In this document: positions 1 to 6,862 of the stretch, in pieces
How the letters are laid out: every line of letters starts with the position of its first letter
How positions within the stretch are numbered: position 1 is the first letter of the stretch
NCBI GenBank assembly: GCA_035560815.1
Contig: DATMYR010000050.1
Span: 1 to 59,342 of the forward strand
DNA from: UBA5314 sp035560815
Lineage (GTDB): Bacteria > Bacillota > Syntrophomonadia > Syntrophomonadales > Syntrophomonadaceae
Length of the DNA: 59,342 nucleotides
Direction of reading: 5' to 3'
Position numbers and translations under genes: made by a program
Notes under the pieces: model-generated
Database searches by the model: none
What the model was told of the DNA's origin: nothing
What the model saw: only the letters and a program-made list of their open reading frames with translations

Positions 1-2
1 AA

Positions 3-44
3 GTATTATATGAAATATTAGGTATACCTGAATTTACTACTTAA
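3..44 (+). CDS. possible C-terminal tail of an upstream gene
   Basis: Thirteen codons open from the window edge, reading VLYEILGIPEFTT and then TAA at 42-44. The peptide looks protein-like (amphipathic, no rare residues), and the next gene starts 137 bases later on the same strand, so it may be the end of an upstream polysaccharide-locus gene. It is too short to assign a family and could be chance. Confidence 0.25.
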   Translation, partial: VLYEILGIPEFTT

Positions 45-181
45 TAGTATGGACATTGTATCCAACAAATGATTATAATGGTTATATTAATTAATGACCT
101 AAGTCCTTGTGACATTTGCGATTGTTATAGGTGGGATAAAGTTGTATATTTGGTAGTATATACGAGATAAGGTGAAAGAGT

Positions 182-2119
182 ATGAGTTTTAGAATAAGAT
201 GGATTGCCCTCGTGGTATTAGATGCACTGCTGGTTAACCTGGCAATCTACATAAACCTATTGTTGCGCTTTGATGGTGCTATCCCGACACAATACAGTCA
301 AGCCTACTGGAATCTTGCTCCATTATGTACAATTCTTTTTATATCATCATTTATATTTCTTCGTCTTTATAACAGAGTATGGGAATATGCCAGCATCGGC
401 GAGATGTTCTCCATACTAAAAGCTACTATTATAGGAATGTCTGTCTTTGTTATTTCCATATATGCTTTTCAACTTAAAGGTCTGCCCCGTAGTATATATT
501 TTGAAGCATGGGTGTTTATTAGTGTCTTAATTGGGGCTTCACGGGTATGTTGGCGGGTTTCTCGAGATTATTTTAAGGAAAATAAGAAAAACGTTGAGAA
601 TTGCAGGCGGGTCCTAGTAATAGGAGCCGGTGATGCCGGGGCCATTTTAATTAAGGAAACTCAAAACAATCCCCAACTCAGACTAAATGTTGTAGGAGTG
701 GTAGATGATGATCCTTATAAAAAACGTTTAAGATTGCATGATGTACCTATCCTGGGAGGGAGAACAAAAATTTTCAAATTGGTAAATGAATTGGCCATTG
801 ATGAAATCATTATTGCCATGCCTTCTGTTTCTGGTGAAGCGATTCGGGAGATTGTTGATATTTGTAAACCTACATCTGCTAGGCTGAGAATTCTTCCCGG
901 GATATATCAGGGCGCTGATAGCAACTTGATACACAATATTAGGGATGTACAAATGGAGGATCTATTAAAACGCAGTCCTGTTAACATCGACCTGGGTGAG
1001 ATAGCTGGATACATAAGCGATAAGGTAGTACTGGTTACCGGAGCCGGAGGTTCTATCGGATCGGAATTGTGCCGCCAGCTTCTTCAGTTTTCTCCGAGTA
1101 AACTTGTAATTCTGGATAACAGCGAGAACAGCCTTTTTGAAATTGAGATTGAATTGAAGGCTATGAATTCATCCGTTCATATCTGGACTGAACTGGTCGA
1201 TGTTCGAACCTATGATAGATTGGAAGCGGTATTTGATCAACATCATCCCGATGTAGTATTCCATGCGGCTGCCTATAAGCACGTTCCCATGATGCAGCGT
1301 CATCCGGATCATGCCTTACACAACAATGTTATCGGTACCAGAAATACCGCTCTACTGGCAGATCACTACGGAGTGGAGACATTTATCCTGATTTCTACGG
1401 ACAAAGCAGTAAATCCTACCAGTATTATGGGGGCTTCCAAACGAATAGCGGAAATGGTTGTCCAGGATATCAATCGCAAGAGTGAAACCATATTTGCCGC
1501 AGTACGCTTTGGCAATGTGCTGGGCAGCCGGGGTAGTGTTATTCCTACTTTCATGAAACAAATTGAAAGAGGAGGACCTGTCACTGTTACTCACCCGGCT
1601 ATGAAGCGTTATTTTATGACCATACCTGAAGCCGTGCAATTGGTAATTGAAGCCGGAGCCCTGGCGCGGGGTGGAGAAACCTTTGTTCTGGACATGGGAG
1701 AAATGATAAAGATAGAGGATCTGGCCCGGGAGCTAATAAGACTATCGGGCTATGAACCGGATAAAGACATTCAGATTGTATATACCGGTATGAGGCCGGG
1801 AGAAAAGCTCTACGAAGAACTTTTCACGAATCTTGAAGAGATGGCATCAACTCGCCACGAACGGATATATATTTCTGAAAAGGAATTGGACAACCGTCAT
1901 GTGGACCTAACCAAGAGTATGGGATTACTGCTTAGAAGTTCGCTGAAAGATAAGAGCGAAGTATTGAAAATCATTATGGAATTTGTTCCTGAATACCAGG
2001 GGATGGGAGATATTGCAAGAACAGCGGTGAATCGGGGTATTAAAAGTCAGGCTAGCCAAAAGGAAGGAACAAATAATTCTTATCAACCCCAAAAACAGGT
2101 TCTAGAACTGGTTCAATAG
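182..2119 (+). CDS. nucleoside-diphosphate-sugar 4,6-dehydratase, CapD/PglF/FlaA1 membrane type
   Basis: This 645-residue protein is a full-length membrane-anchored sugar-nucleotide dehydratase of the kind that turns UDP-GlcNAc into a 4-keto-6-deoxy sugar for surface polysaccharide or glycoprotein glycans. Four hydrophobic segments fill roughly residues 8-125. A Rossmann CoA-binding-like domain follows (VLVIGAGDAGAIL near 145), then the catalytic SDR domain (VTGAGGSIGSEL near 285). The active-site region reads STDKAVNPTSIMGASKR near 404-419, with Met where ordinary SDRs have Tyr; that substitution is typical of the PglF/FlaA1 dehydratases. The ATG follows AAGGTGA. It stands alone before the RiPP locus, so its partner glycan genes probably lie upstream of the window. 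The substrate is inferred. Confidence 0.93.
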   Translation: MSFRIRWIALVVLDALLVNLAIYINLLLRFDGAIPTQYSQAYWNLAPLCTILFISSFIFLRLYNRVWEYASIGEMFSILKATIIGMSVFVISIYAFQLKGLPRSIYFEAWVFISVLIGASRVCWRVSRDYFKENKKNVENCRRVLVIGAGDAGAILIKETQNNPQLRLNVVGVVDDDPYKKRLRLHDVPILGGRTKIFKLVNELAIDEIIIAMPSVSGEAIREIVDICKPTSARLRILPGIYQGADSNLIHNIRDVQMEDLLKRSPVNIDLGEIAGYISDKVVLVTGAGGSIGSELCRQLLQFSPSKLVILDNSENSLFEIEIELKAMNSSVHIWTELVDVRTYDRLEAVFDQHHPDVVFHAAAYKHVPMMQRHPDHALHNNVIGTRNTALLADHYGVETFILISTDKAVNPTSIMGASKRIAEMVVQDINRKSETIFAAVRFGNVLGSRGSVIPTFMKQIERGGPVTVTHPAMKRYFMTIPEAVQLVIEAGALARGGETFVLDMGEMIKIEDLARELIRLSGYEPDKDIQIVYTGMRPGEKLYEELFTNLEEMASTRHERIYISEKELDNRHVDLTKSMGLLLRSSLKDKSEVLKIIMEFVPEYQGMGDIARTAVNRGIKSQASQKEGTNNSYQPQKQVLELVQ

Positions 2120-2139
2120 TGTAATCATATTGATTACAC
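2119..2139. other. short perfect palindrome after the dehydratase stop
   Basis: A 9-bp perfect inverted repeat with a 3-base spacer starts on the last base of the dehydratase stop codon. It has no T-tract, so it is not a classical terminator. It may be an operator for the downstream propeller/RiPP unit or a 3-prime stabilising hairpin. Confidence 0.4.
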
Positions 2140-2189
2140 TGAGACTGAGAGGCGATCAATCATACCGTCTTTGGAGGTTATAAGATATC

Positions 2190-3404
2190 GTGAAGACATT
2201 TCTTAGAGTTTCTATAATAATCATGAATTGCTGCTTGTTGATTTATTGCATCACGCTGGTTTTTCCGAGATCGGCAGAGACAATTACAACCAACAGCAAG
2301 GATATATCCGGCAAAGTTGTTTCACTTGGAAGTCCAATGAATGAGGCGCGTTTTAAAAATGCTCCTTATGCAAGGAATGTCTGGGATATGCAGCTTTTTG
2401 ACGGAAAAGTCTATCTAGGTTATGGCGATGCTGTATCCGACGCGGGGCCGATCCCCATCATTTACTATGATCCTCAGAGTGGTAAATTCGTCAATCAGTT
2501 TACCGTAGATGAAGAACAGGTCGATGTCTACAGGATCATGGATGGCAAATTATCGATCCCGGGGACGGATGCCACGGAAAGCTGGAGTTACGGCAATTTT
2601 TATACCTTAAATAATGGAAACTGGGATAAACACCGCACCATTCCTATCACCTCCCACGTTTATGATATCGCCTTCTTTAAGGGGAAAATCTATGCGGCAG
2701 TTGAATCCCAGTCCCATGATGCGAGTCTGCCAGCGGATATTGCCTTGACAGCATCCGGCGATGGGGGGATGACATGGACCTCTCAAATGCCGAAGGACAG
2801 CTCGTTTTTTACCTGTGGAGGCTGTGTCGGACGAACCCTGTTTGAGTTTAATGGGAAATTGTACTGTGTGGGAACCTTAACCCCGGGCTATAATACTGAC
2901 AGCAATAATAAAGTGTTAGTTGTAGACGACACTAAAACCAGCATACAAAAGATGGCCAATATGCTGCCGGGTGCGAAAGAGCTCTATTCGCACAGAATTC
3001 TAAGACCTACAACAGTAAGCAGTACGCTTTTATACCTGGGTGTAATCCGCTGCAATGGCTGTCAATGGGAGCCTGACGGTTTATTTAGAGCGACAGACCT
3101 TGACCGGGCCAGCAAAGTGATGTTACCGGAAAGCCAGGCCTTGCCTACTGATATTCTGGTTCGCGGAACTACCGCCTATGTACTGGCCTATGTCCCGCAA
3201 GCCAATAAAAAATTCGTCAATATCGTGTACAAGTCGGATGATTTGAATACCTGGACTGAGCTCTTCAGGTTCACCGGCGATGCCTTTGCCCGGTCTTTCG
3301 AGGAAGTGAATGGGGACTTTTACTTTGGTCTGGGATGCGATACCAGCATCAAGCCCGCTTCTACAGGCAGTATTCTTAAGGTGAGCAAAAATGCTTATAA
3401 CTAA
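2190..3404 (+). CDS. secreted beta-propeller-like protein, paralog 1
   Basis: This 404-residue protein starts at GTG behind TTTGGAGG and has an N-terminal signal peptide (hydrophobic residues about 6-28). The rest is built of repeated blades with recurring patterns such as F(N/D)GK(L/I)Y, SHVYDIAFFKGKIYAA and GMTWTSQMP, resembling BNR/sialidase or Kelch propellers; I cannot name a family. Two CxxC pairs (TCGGC near 210, RCNGC near 290) are shared with paralog 2 but absent from paralog 3. It precedes pqqD and the radical SAM gene, and cassette B has a propeller gene in the same relative position, so the link to the peptide system is probably functional. The role is unknown: an extracytoplasmic binding or immunity partner is possible. 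Confidence 0.85.
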   Translation: MKTFLRVSIIIMNCCLLIYCITLVFPRSAETITTNSKDISGKVVSLGSPMNEARFKNAPYARNVWDMQLFDGKVYLGYGDAVSDAGPIPIIYYDPQSGKFVNQFTVDEEQVDVYRIMDGKLSIPGTDATESWSYGNFYTLNNGNWDKHRTIPITSHVYDIAFFKGKIYAAVESQSHDASLPADIALTASGDGGMTWTSQMPKDSSFFTCGGCVGRTLFEFNGKLYCVGTLTPGYNTDSNNKVLVVDDTKTSIQKMANMLPGAKELYSHRILRPTTVSSTLLYLGVIRCNGCQWEPDGLFRATDLDRASKVMLPESQALPTDILVRGTTAYVLAYVPQANKKFVNIVYKSDDLNTWTELFRFTGDAFARSFEEVNGDFYFGLGCDTSIKPASTGSILKVSKNAYN

Positions 3405-3486
3405 AATCGTTCTCAATAAGGAATATAGTTTTGTATCTCAAGTATTTGAATGCGCATCTTTAAACTAATGATCGGGAGGGAAGACA

Positions 3487-3753
3487 GTGAAGGTTAAAGA
3501 CGGCTTTATGCTGCGGGAGGTTGCAGGTCAGTGGTTGGTGATACCGATTGGCGAACGTGTTGTTGAATTTAATGGCATCATTACCCTAAGTGAAAGCGGA
3601 GCTTTATTATGGAAGGCCATGGAAGAGGATGTCGATGAAGAAGCTTTGGTAAAAGTGATACTTGGCGAGTACGTCATTGATGAAGCTACGGCCAGAGCTG
3701 ATGTTGCCGGGTTTATTACCATGATAAATGAAAGAGACTTATTGGATGCTTAA
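3487..3753 (+). CDS. PqqD-like RiPP recognition element protein
   Basis: This 88-residue protein starts at GTG behind GGGAGGG. It has the length and pattern of the PqqD family (RRE fold): an N-terminal strand region with REVAGQWLVIPIGERVVEFNGIITLSESGALLW, split here by family-typical turns, then a helical DEEALVKVILGEYVIDEATARADVAGFI half. Such proteins bind the leader of a precursor peptide and deliver it to the modifying enzyme. It lies just before the radical SAM gene and is the only free-standing pqqD in the window, so it may serve both cassettes. It is a strong family match by pattern; peptide binding is inferred. Confidence 0.85.
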   Translation: MKVKDGFMLREVAGQWLVIPIGERVVEFNGIITLSESGALLWKAMEEDVDEEALVKVILGEYVIDEATARADVAGFITMINERDLLDA

Positions 3754-3828
3754 TTCCCAAAAATTTCTTGAAAGTCCCGAGCGTTTATAGTACTATTGTC
3801 TTAGGTATGTCCGATTAGAGGAGTCATT

Positions 3829-3833
3829 GGAGG
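3829..3833 (+). promoter_or_regulatory. ribosome binding site deciding a TTG start
   Basis: GGAGG lies 10 bases before TTG at 3844. No ATG or GTG in that frame is placed as well before the conserved NFELTSRCN region, so TTG is the supported start of the radical SAM gene. Confidence 0.7.
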
Positions 3834-3843
3834 TTGCCCGATT

Positions 3844-4941
3844 TTGGCTTTAAATTTAACAAAATTGATGGAAGGCATTTATGCTCAAGCCAGAGAGAAT
3901 GGGAGTCCAGTGAATGCCAACTTCGAATTGACTTCTCGATGCAACCTGAAATGCAAAATGTGTTATGTCTGCAGGCCTGTAAATGATCAGGATGCGAAGT
4001 CCCAAGAGCTGACAGCCAAACAGTGGATACAATTGGCCAGGGAGGCTCGTGATGCAGGGGTGCTTACGCTCACTCTCACCGGAGGCGAAGTGTTCCTGCG
4101 CCAGGATTTTAAAGAGATCTACGAAGCGCTTGCACGTATGGGCTTCATTTTGCAGATATATACCAACGGCACAATAATAACACCGGATATTGTAAAATGG
4201 CTCAGTAAAATTCCGCCCAGCCGGGTAAGCATTACTTTATATGGAGGATCAGCGGAAACCTGTGCCAACGTCACCGGTTATGCCTATGCTTACGACAGAA
4301 TGTTAAGGGCTGTTGATTTACTGAATAATGCAGGAATCTTAACTGAAATGAAAACGACTGTCATCCGGGATAATATTGCAGATTTCGATAGTATTTATCA
4401 GTTAGCCCAGGACAGAAAGCTCAAATTCGGAATAGTTAATTACGTTTCACCACGTAGAGAAGGGTCTTTTAGCGACCCGGAAGGATGCCGTCTTTCTCCT
4501 TCAGAGCTGGACCGTTTTGAAAGGCGTGTTAAACAAATCAACCGGGAGCGGAGGGAGAACGAGGAAGAAGTGGCGCTCGATGATGCGGTTGCTCATGATG
4601 AGGGGCCGCTGTATAAACAGGCTGGAGAGCACGATGCTAAAGCTTTCAGATGTGCGGCGGGGAGCACTGGCTTTTGGATTACCTGGGATGGCAAAATGAC
4701 GCCTTGTGGGCTTATGGACAAGCCGGCCACTGACCCTGTGCAGCAGGGTGTAAAAGCGGCTTGGGAGACACTAAAGCAGCATTGCCGGTTGATTCCCACC
4801 TGTGAGACATGTCTGCAGTGCGAGTATTACAGCTATTGTGATAGCTGCCCGGGGCGACTGCTTACTGAGTCGGGTTGCTATACCAGACCAGCCCCCTATT
4901 TATGTGAGACTGCCCGGTTAAGATCGGTTAAAATAGATTAA
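3844..4941 (+). CDS. radical SAM/SPASM peptide maturase, copy A
   Basis: This 365-residue enzyme carries the radical SAM motif CNLKCKMC (Cys 33, 37, 40), a GGE-type SAM-binding segment (TLTGGEVFLRQDF) and a C-terminal SPASM domain with cysteines near 269, 283 and a CETCLQC-x5-C-x2-C cluster near 320-335, enough for two auxiliary Fe-S clusters. SPASM enzymes next to PqqD and small Cys-containing peptides usually form thioether, C-C or related crosslinks in the peptide. It starts at TTG. The two precursor genes follow within 70 bases and 250 bases. It is closely related to the enzyme at 12.6 kb. The crosslink type cannot be read from the sequence. Confidence 0.9.
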   Translation: MALNLTKLMEGIYAQARENGSPVNANFELTSRCNLKCKMCYVCRPVNDQDAKSQELTAKQWIQLAREARDAGVLTLTLTGGEVFLRQDFKEIYEALARMGFILQIYTNGTIITPDIVKWLSKIPPSRVSITLYGGSAETCANVTGYAYAYDRMLRAVDLLNNAGILTEMKTTVIRDNIADFDSIYQLAQDRKLKFGIVNYVSPRREGSFSDPEGCRLSPSELDRFERRVKQINRERRENEEEVALDDAVAHDEGPLYKQAGEHDAKAFRCAAGSTGFWITWDGKMTPCGLMDKPATDPVQQGVKAAWETLKQHCRLIPTCETCLQCEYYSYCDSCPGRLLTESGCYTRPAPYLCETARLRSVKID

Positions 4942-5006
4942 AAGTATACTATATGGTATTGCGGGTAGCCAATAATATGAGTATATTCCTGGAAGGAGGT
5001 GTTAAG

Positions 5007-5156
5007 ATGAAATCATATATTAAACCGATTTTATCAGCAGTTGATATTAGAGCGGAAGAGCGCTTTGCTCTAACGAGTCCCTGTATGGTAACTGGAAGCT
5101 GTACACCGGATGAGGTTGCAGAATGGAAAAAGAGCGGTATTATTGCCCTGAATTAA
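5007..5156 (+). CDS. RiPP precursor peptide A1
   Basis: A 49-residue peptide starts at ATG, 6 bases after a near-perfect GGAAGGAGGTG. An earlier in-frame ATG at 4953 has no good ribosome site. The leader MKSYIKP-x7-RAEERFA matches the peptides at 5192 and 13769. The C-terminal core holds two cysteines (26 and 32, in a TSPC-x5-C arrangement), then a charged helix-like tail and an IIALN end. It lies directly after the SPASM enzyme, which identifies it as a likely substrate. The class is unassigned: Cys and acceptor spacing could suit a thioether-forming enzyme. Cleavage site unknown; the FA just before the core is a natural candidate. Confidence 0.8.
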   Translation: MKSYIKPILSAVDIRAEERFALTSPCMVTGSCTPDEVAEWKKSGIIALN

Positions 5157-5191
5157 TCAGCTCAGATCAGATTAAGGAGGTGGAGGGAAAA

Positions 5192-5341
5192 ATGAAGGAT
5201 TATGTTAAGCCTGTCATTAGCCATGTAATTTTTACTTCCGTTGAAAAGTTCGCTGGTGGTGTTAGTTGTCATATCGGCGAGTGTCATGATGCCACAGGAG
5301 CTCCGATATGGATTGGTCTTAATGGGCCAGCAGGAATATAA
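5192..5341 (+). CDS. RiPP precursor peptide A2
   Basis: A 49-residue peptide starts at ATG behind AAGGAGGTGGAGGG, 35 bases after A1. The leader MKDYVKP-x7-SVEKFA follows the same pattern, while the core differs: GGVSC-x4-C, then a Gly/Ala/Pro-rich hydrophobic tail ending GLNGPAGI. Conserved leader with divergent core is the signature of a RiPP precursor family served by one enzyme. The two cysteines (26 and 31) sit almost exactly as in A1 (26 and 32). The gene is followed by a hairpin before the kinase-like gene. Confidence 0.8.
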   Translation: MKDYVKPVISHVIFTSVEKFAGGVSCHIGECHDATGAPIWIGLNGPAGI

Positions 5342-5376
5342 AAGGCGCCGCTTATACATTTATTTTAGAGATGAAG

Positions 5377-5423
5377 ATGCCCCGGCAAGGAGCAATGAAT
5401 TGCTTAGTTGCTTGCAGGGGCAT
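5377..5423 (+). terminator. hairpin between precursor A2 and the kinase-like gene (possible attenuator)
   Basis: ATGCCCC at 5377 pairs with GGGGCAT at 5417, with further inner pairing between GCAAGG and CTTGC. Only a short T-rich stretch follows. It sits between a gene needed in bulk (the substrate) and one needed in catalytic amounts, and cassette B has a hairpin at the same place, so partial termination is plausible. Confidence 0.45.
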
Positions 5424-5488
5424 ACGTTTGTCTTGATAGATCTTAAGAATGGCATAATGATCATAAGAGATCAAAGGAAGTGATGGTT

Positions 5489-6364
5489 TTGCCTCAATTT
5501 AAAGTATCAGGTCTGATTTTAAATATAGAATATGACGATGTCGCTGTAAGTAATCGCATGGATGATTATTTCACCAGTTCTGATCAGGTTCCGGATCTCT
5601 TTATTATGGTCAGCAGCCAGGATTTCATTGGTTTCCCCAATGGGAAGCTCCTTTGTGATGAGCAGGTCAAGTGGGTGATAAAAGACCCTAAAGAAAACGG
5701 ATATTATATATTCGGCCAGGAGATATTACAGAATCGAATCATTACGCTTCTGGATGTGGATGCCGGGTGGACAAGCGGAAAGATCCAGGTGCTTAAAAAC
5801 AATGACACCAATCCGATCATCAGTTATGAATTCTTAAGTGATTACTATTTGCATCATTTGATAGGAATGATATTCCGATATAATCTTCTTCGGTATAATG
5901 GTATAGTTGTTCATGCTTCATCGTTGGCATGGGATGGAAAAGGCATTATGTTTTCAGCTCCATCCGGGACCGGAAAATCAACCCACGTGAAATTGTGGCA
6001 GGAGCATATTGGAGATGAAGTTCAAGTAGTCAATGATGATACACCGGCTGTTCGTTTCGTTAATGGGAAGCCAATTCTATTTGGAACACCCTGGAGCGGG
6101 AATGGTACCAACTGTAACATGTCTGTTCCTCTTGAAGCCATTGTTATTCTGGAGCAGGCTGATAAAAATAGCATTCGTAGATTGTCGATCCCGGAAGCTC
6201 TCGGCAGCTTGATGCCACGTTGTTTTATACCCTATTTTGATCAGGGCTTTATGAATCTCGCTATGAATGTTTTTGAAAAAATTGTTTTGTCTGTACCTGT
6301 ATATATGCTTGCATGTCGTCCTGATAAAGAAGCTGTGGAGATGGTATACCAGTGGGTCAGGTAA
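5489..6364 (+). CDS. HPr-kinase-like P-loop protein (peptide kinase-like), copy A
   Basis: About 291 residues. The P-loop SAPSGTGKSTH near 155-165, a VNDDTPAVRF Walker-B-like segment and a conserved GTPWSGNG match the HprK-like kinases found in some lasso-peptide clusters, where the characterised members phosphorylate the precursor peptide C-terminus. The reading frame allows GTG 5480, ATG 5483 or TTG 5489; the site AAAGGAAG at 5473-5480 is correctly spaced only for TTG 5489, and copy B shows the same arrangement, so I chose that. It lacks the N-terminal domain of true HprK and no HPr gene is nearby, so a role in peptide modification is more likely than sugar regulation. The reaction is inferred. 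Confidence 0.85.
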   Translation: MPQFKVSGLILNIEYDDVAVSNRMDDYFTSSDQVPDLFIMVSSQDFIGFPNGKLLCDEQVKWVIKDPKENGYYIFGQEILQNRIITLLDVDAGWTSGKIQVLKNNDTNPIISYEFLSDYYLHHLIGMIFRYNLLRYNGIVVHASSLAWDGKGIMFSAPSGTGKSTHVKLWQEHIGDEVQVVNDDTPAVRFVNGKPILFGTPWSGNGTNCNMSVPLEAIVILEQADKNSIRRLSIPEALGSLMPRCFIPYFDQGFMNLAMNVFEKIVLSVPVYMLACRPDKEAVEMVYQWVR

Positions 6365-6834
6365 GTAAGATTAAGGCAGTTGATTTGTTCCCATTTATCT
6401 CTGAACTTATTGAGGGAGGCAAGAGTGCCAGGATTCTGGTTAGTGGGTCCAGCATGACGCCTTTTTTGAGGGACCAAACCGATAGCGTAGAATTCAGTAA
6501 AGTTAGTTTCACGGATATAGCCCGGGGTGATATCGTATTAATTCAGCGGGTGGACGGTGCATATGTGATGCACCGTGTATATAGAAAAAGAAGAGATTGT
6601 TTTTATATCATCGGAGATGCTCAGGAATGGATTGAAGGTCCTCTGAATCCGGACCAGTTGGTTGCTCTGGTTACAGCAATATGGAGAAAAGACAAGCGAA
6701 TACCATGTTCCAATCTGGTTTGGAGATTATTATGCAAATTATGGCTCTATCTGCGGCCATTCAGATATTTTATTTTTAGAGTCTATGGATTTTTGCGCAG
6801 GCGGATAAAGCGGATAAAAAAGAGCTCCAAGTAG
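6352..6834 (+). CDS. S24/S26 signal-peptidase-like protein of the RiPP locus
   Basis: This 160-residue protein overlaps the kinase-like gene by 13 bases and starts at GTG. The motif VSGSSMTPFL places a catalytic-type Ser at about 34; GDIVLIQRV and YVMHRVYRK follow, with His at about 74, and then IIGDAQE. That is a Ser-His arrangement as in ER/SipW-type S26 enzymes rather than the Ser-Lys of SipS. A hydrophobic stretch near 120-145 and a very basic tail (RRRIKRIKKSSK) suggest membrane contact at the C-terminus. The ABC exporter has no C39 peptidase domain, so this enzyme is the best candidate for leader removal; that is inference. Cassette B has only a stub of this gene. Confidence 0.8.
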   Translation: MGQVSKIKAVDLFPFISELIEGGKSARILVSGSSMTPFLRDQTDSVEFSKVSFTDIARGDIVLIQRVDGAYVMHRVYRKRRDCFYIIGDAQEWIEGPLNPDQLVALVTAIWRKDKRIPCSNLVWRLLCKLWLYLRPFRYFIFRVYGFLRRRIKRIKKSSK

Positions 6835-6851
6835 AATCTTGGAGCTCTTTT
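6818..6851. terminator. bidirectional terminator between S26-like gene and propeller 2
   Basis: A perfect 14-bp stem (6818-6831 with 6838-6851) with a 6-base loop has an A-run on the left and a T-run on the right, so it can end transcription from both strands. The stop codon of the S26-like gene lies in the loop. The minus-strand propeller gene ends 12 bases beyond. Confidence 0.9.
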
Positions 6852-6862
6852 CAAGAAAATTG

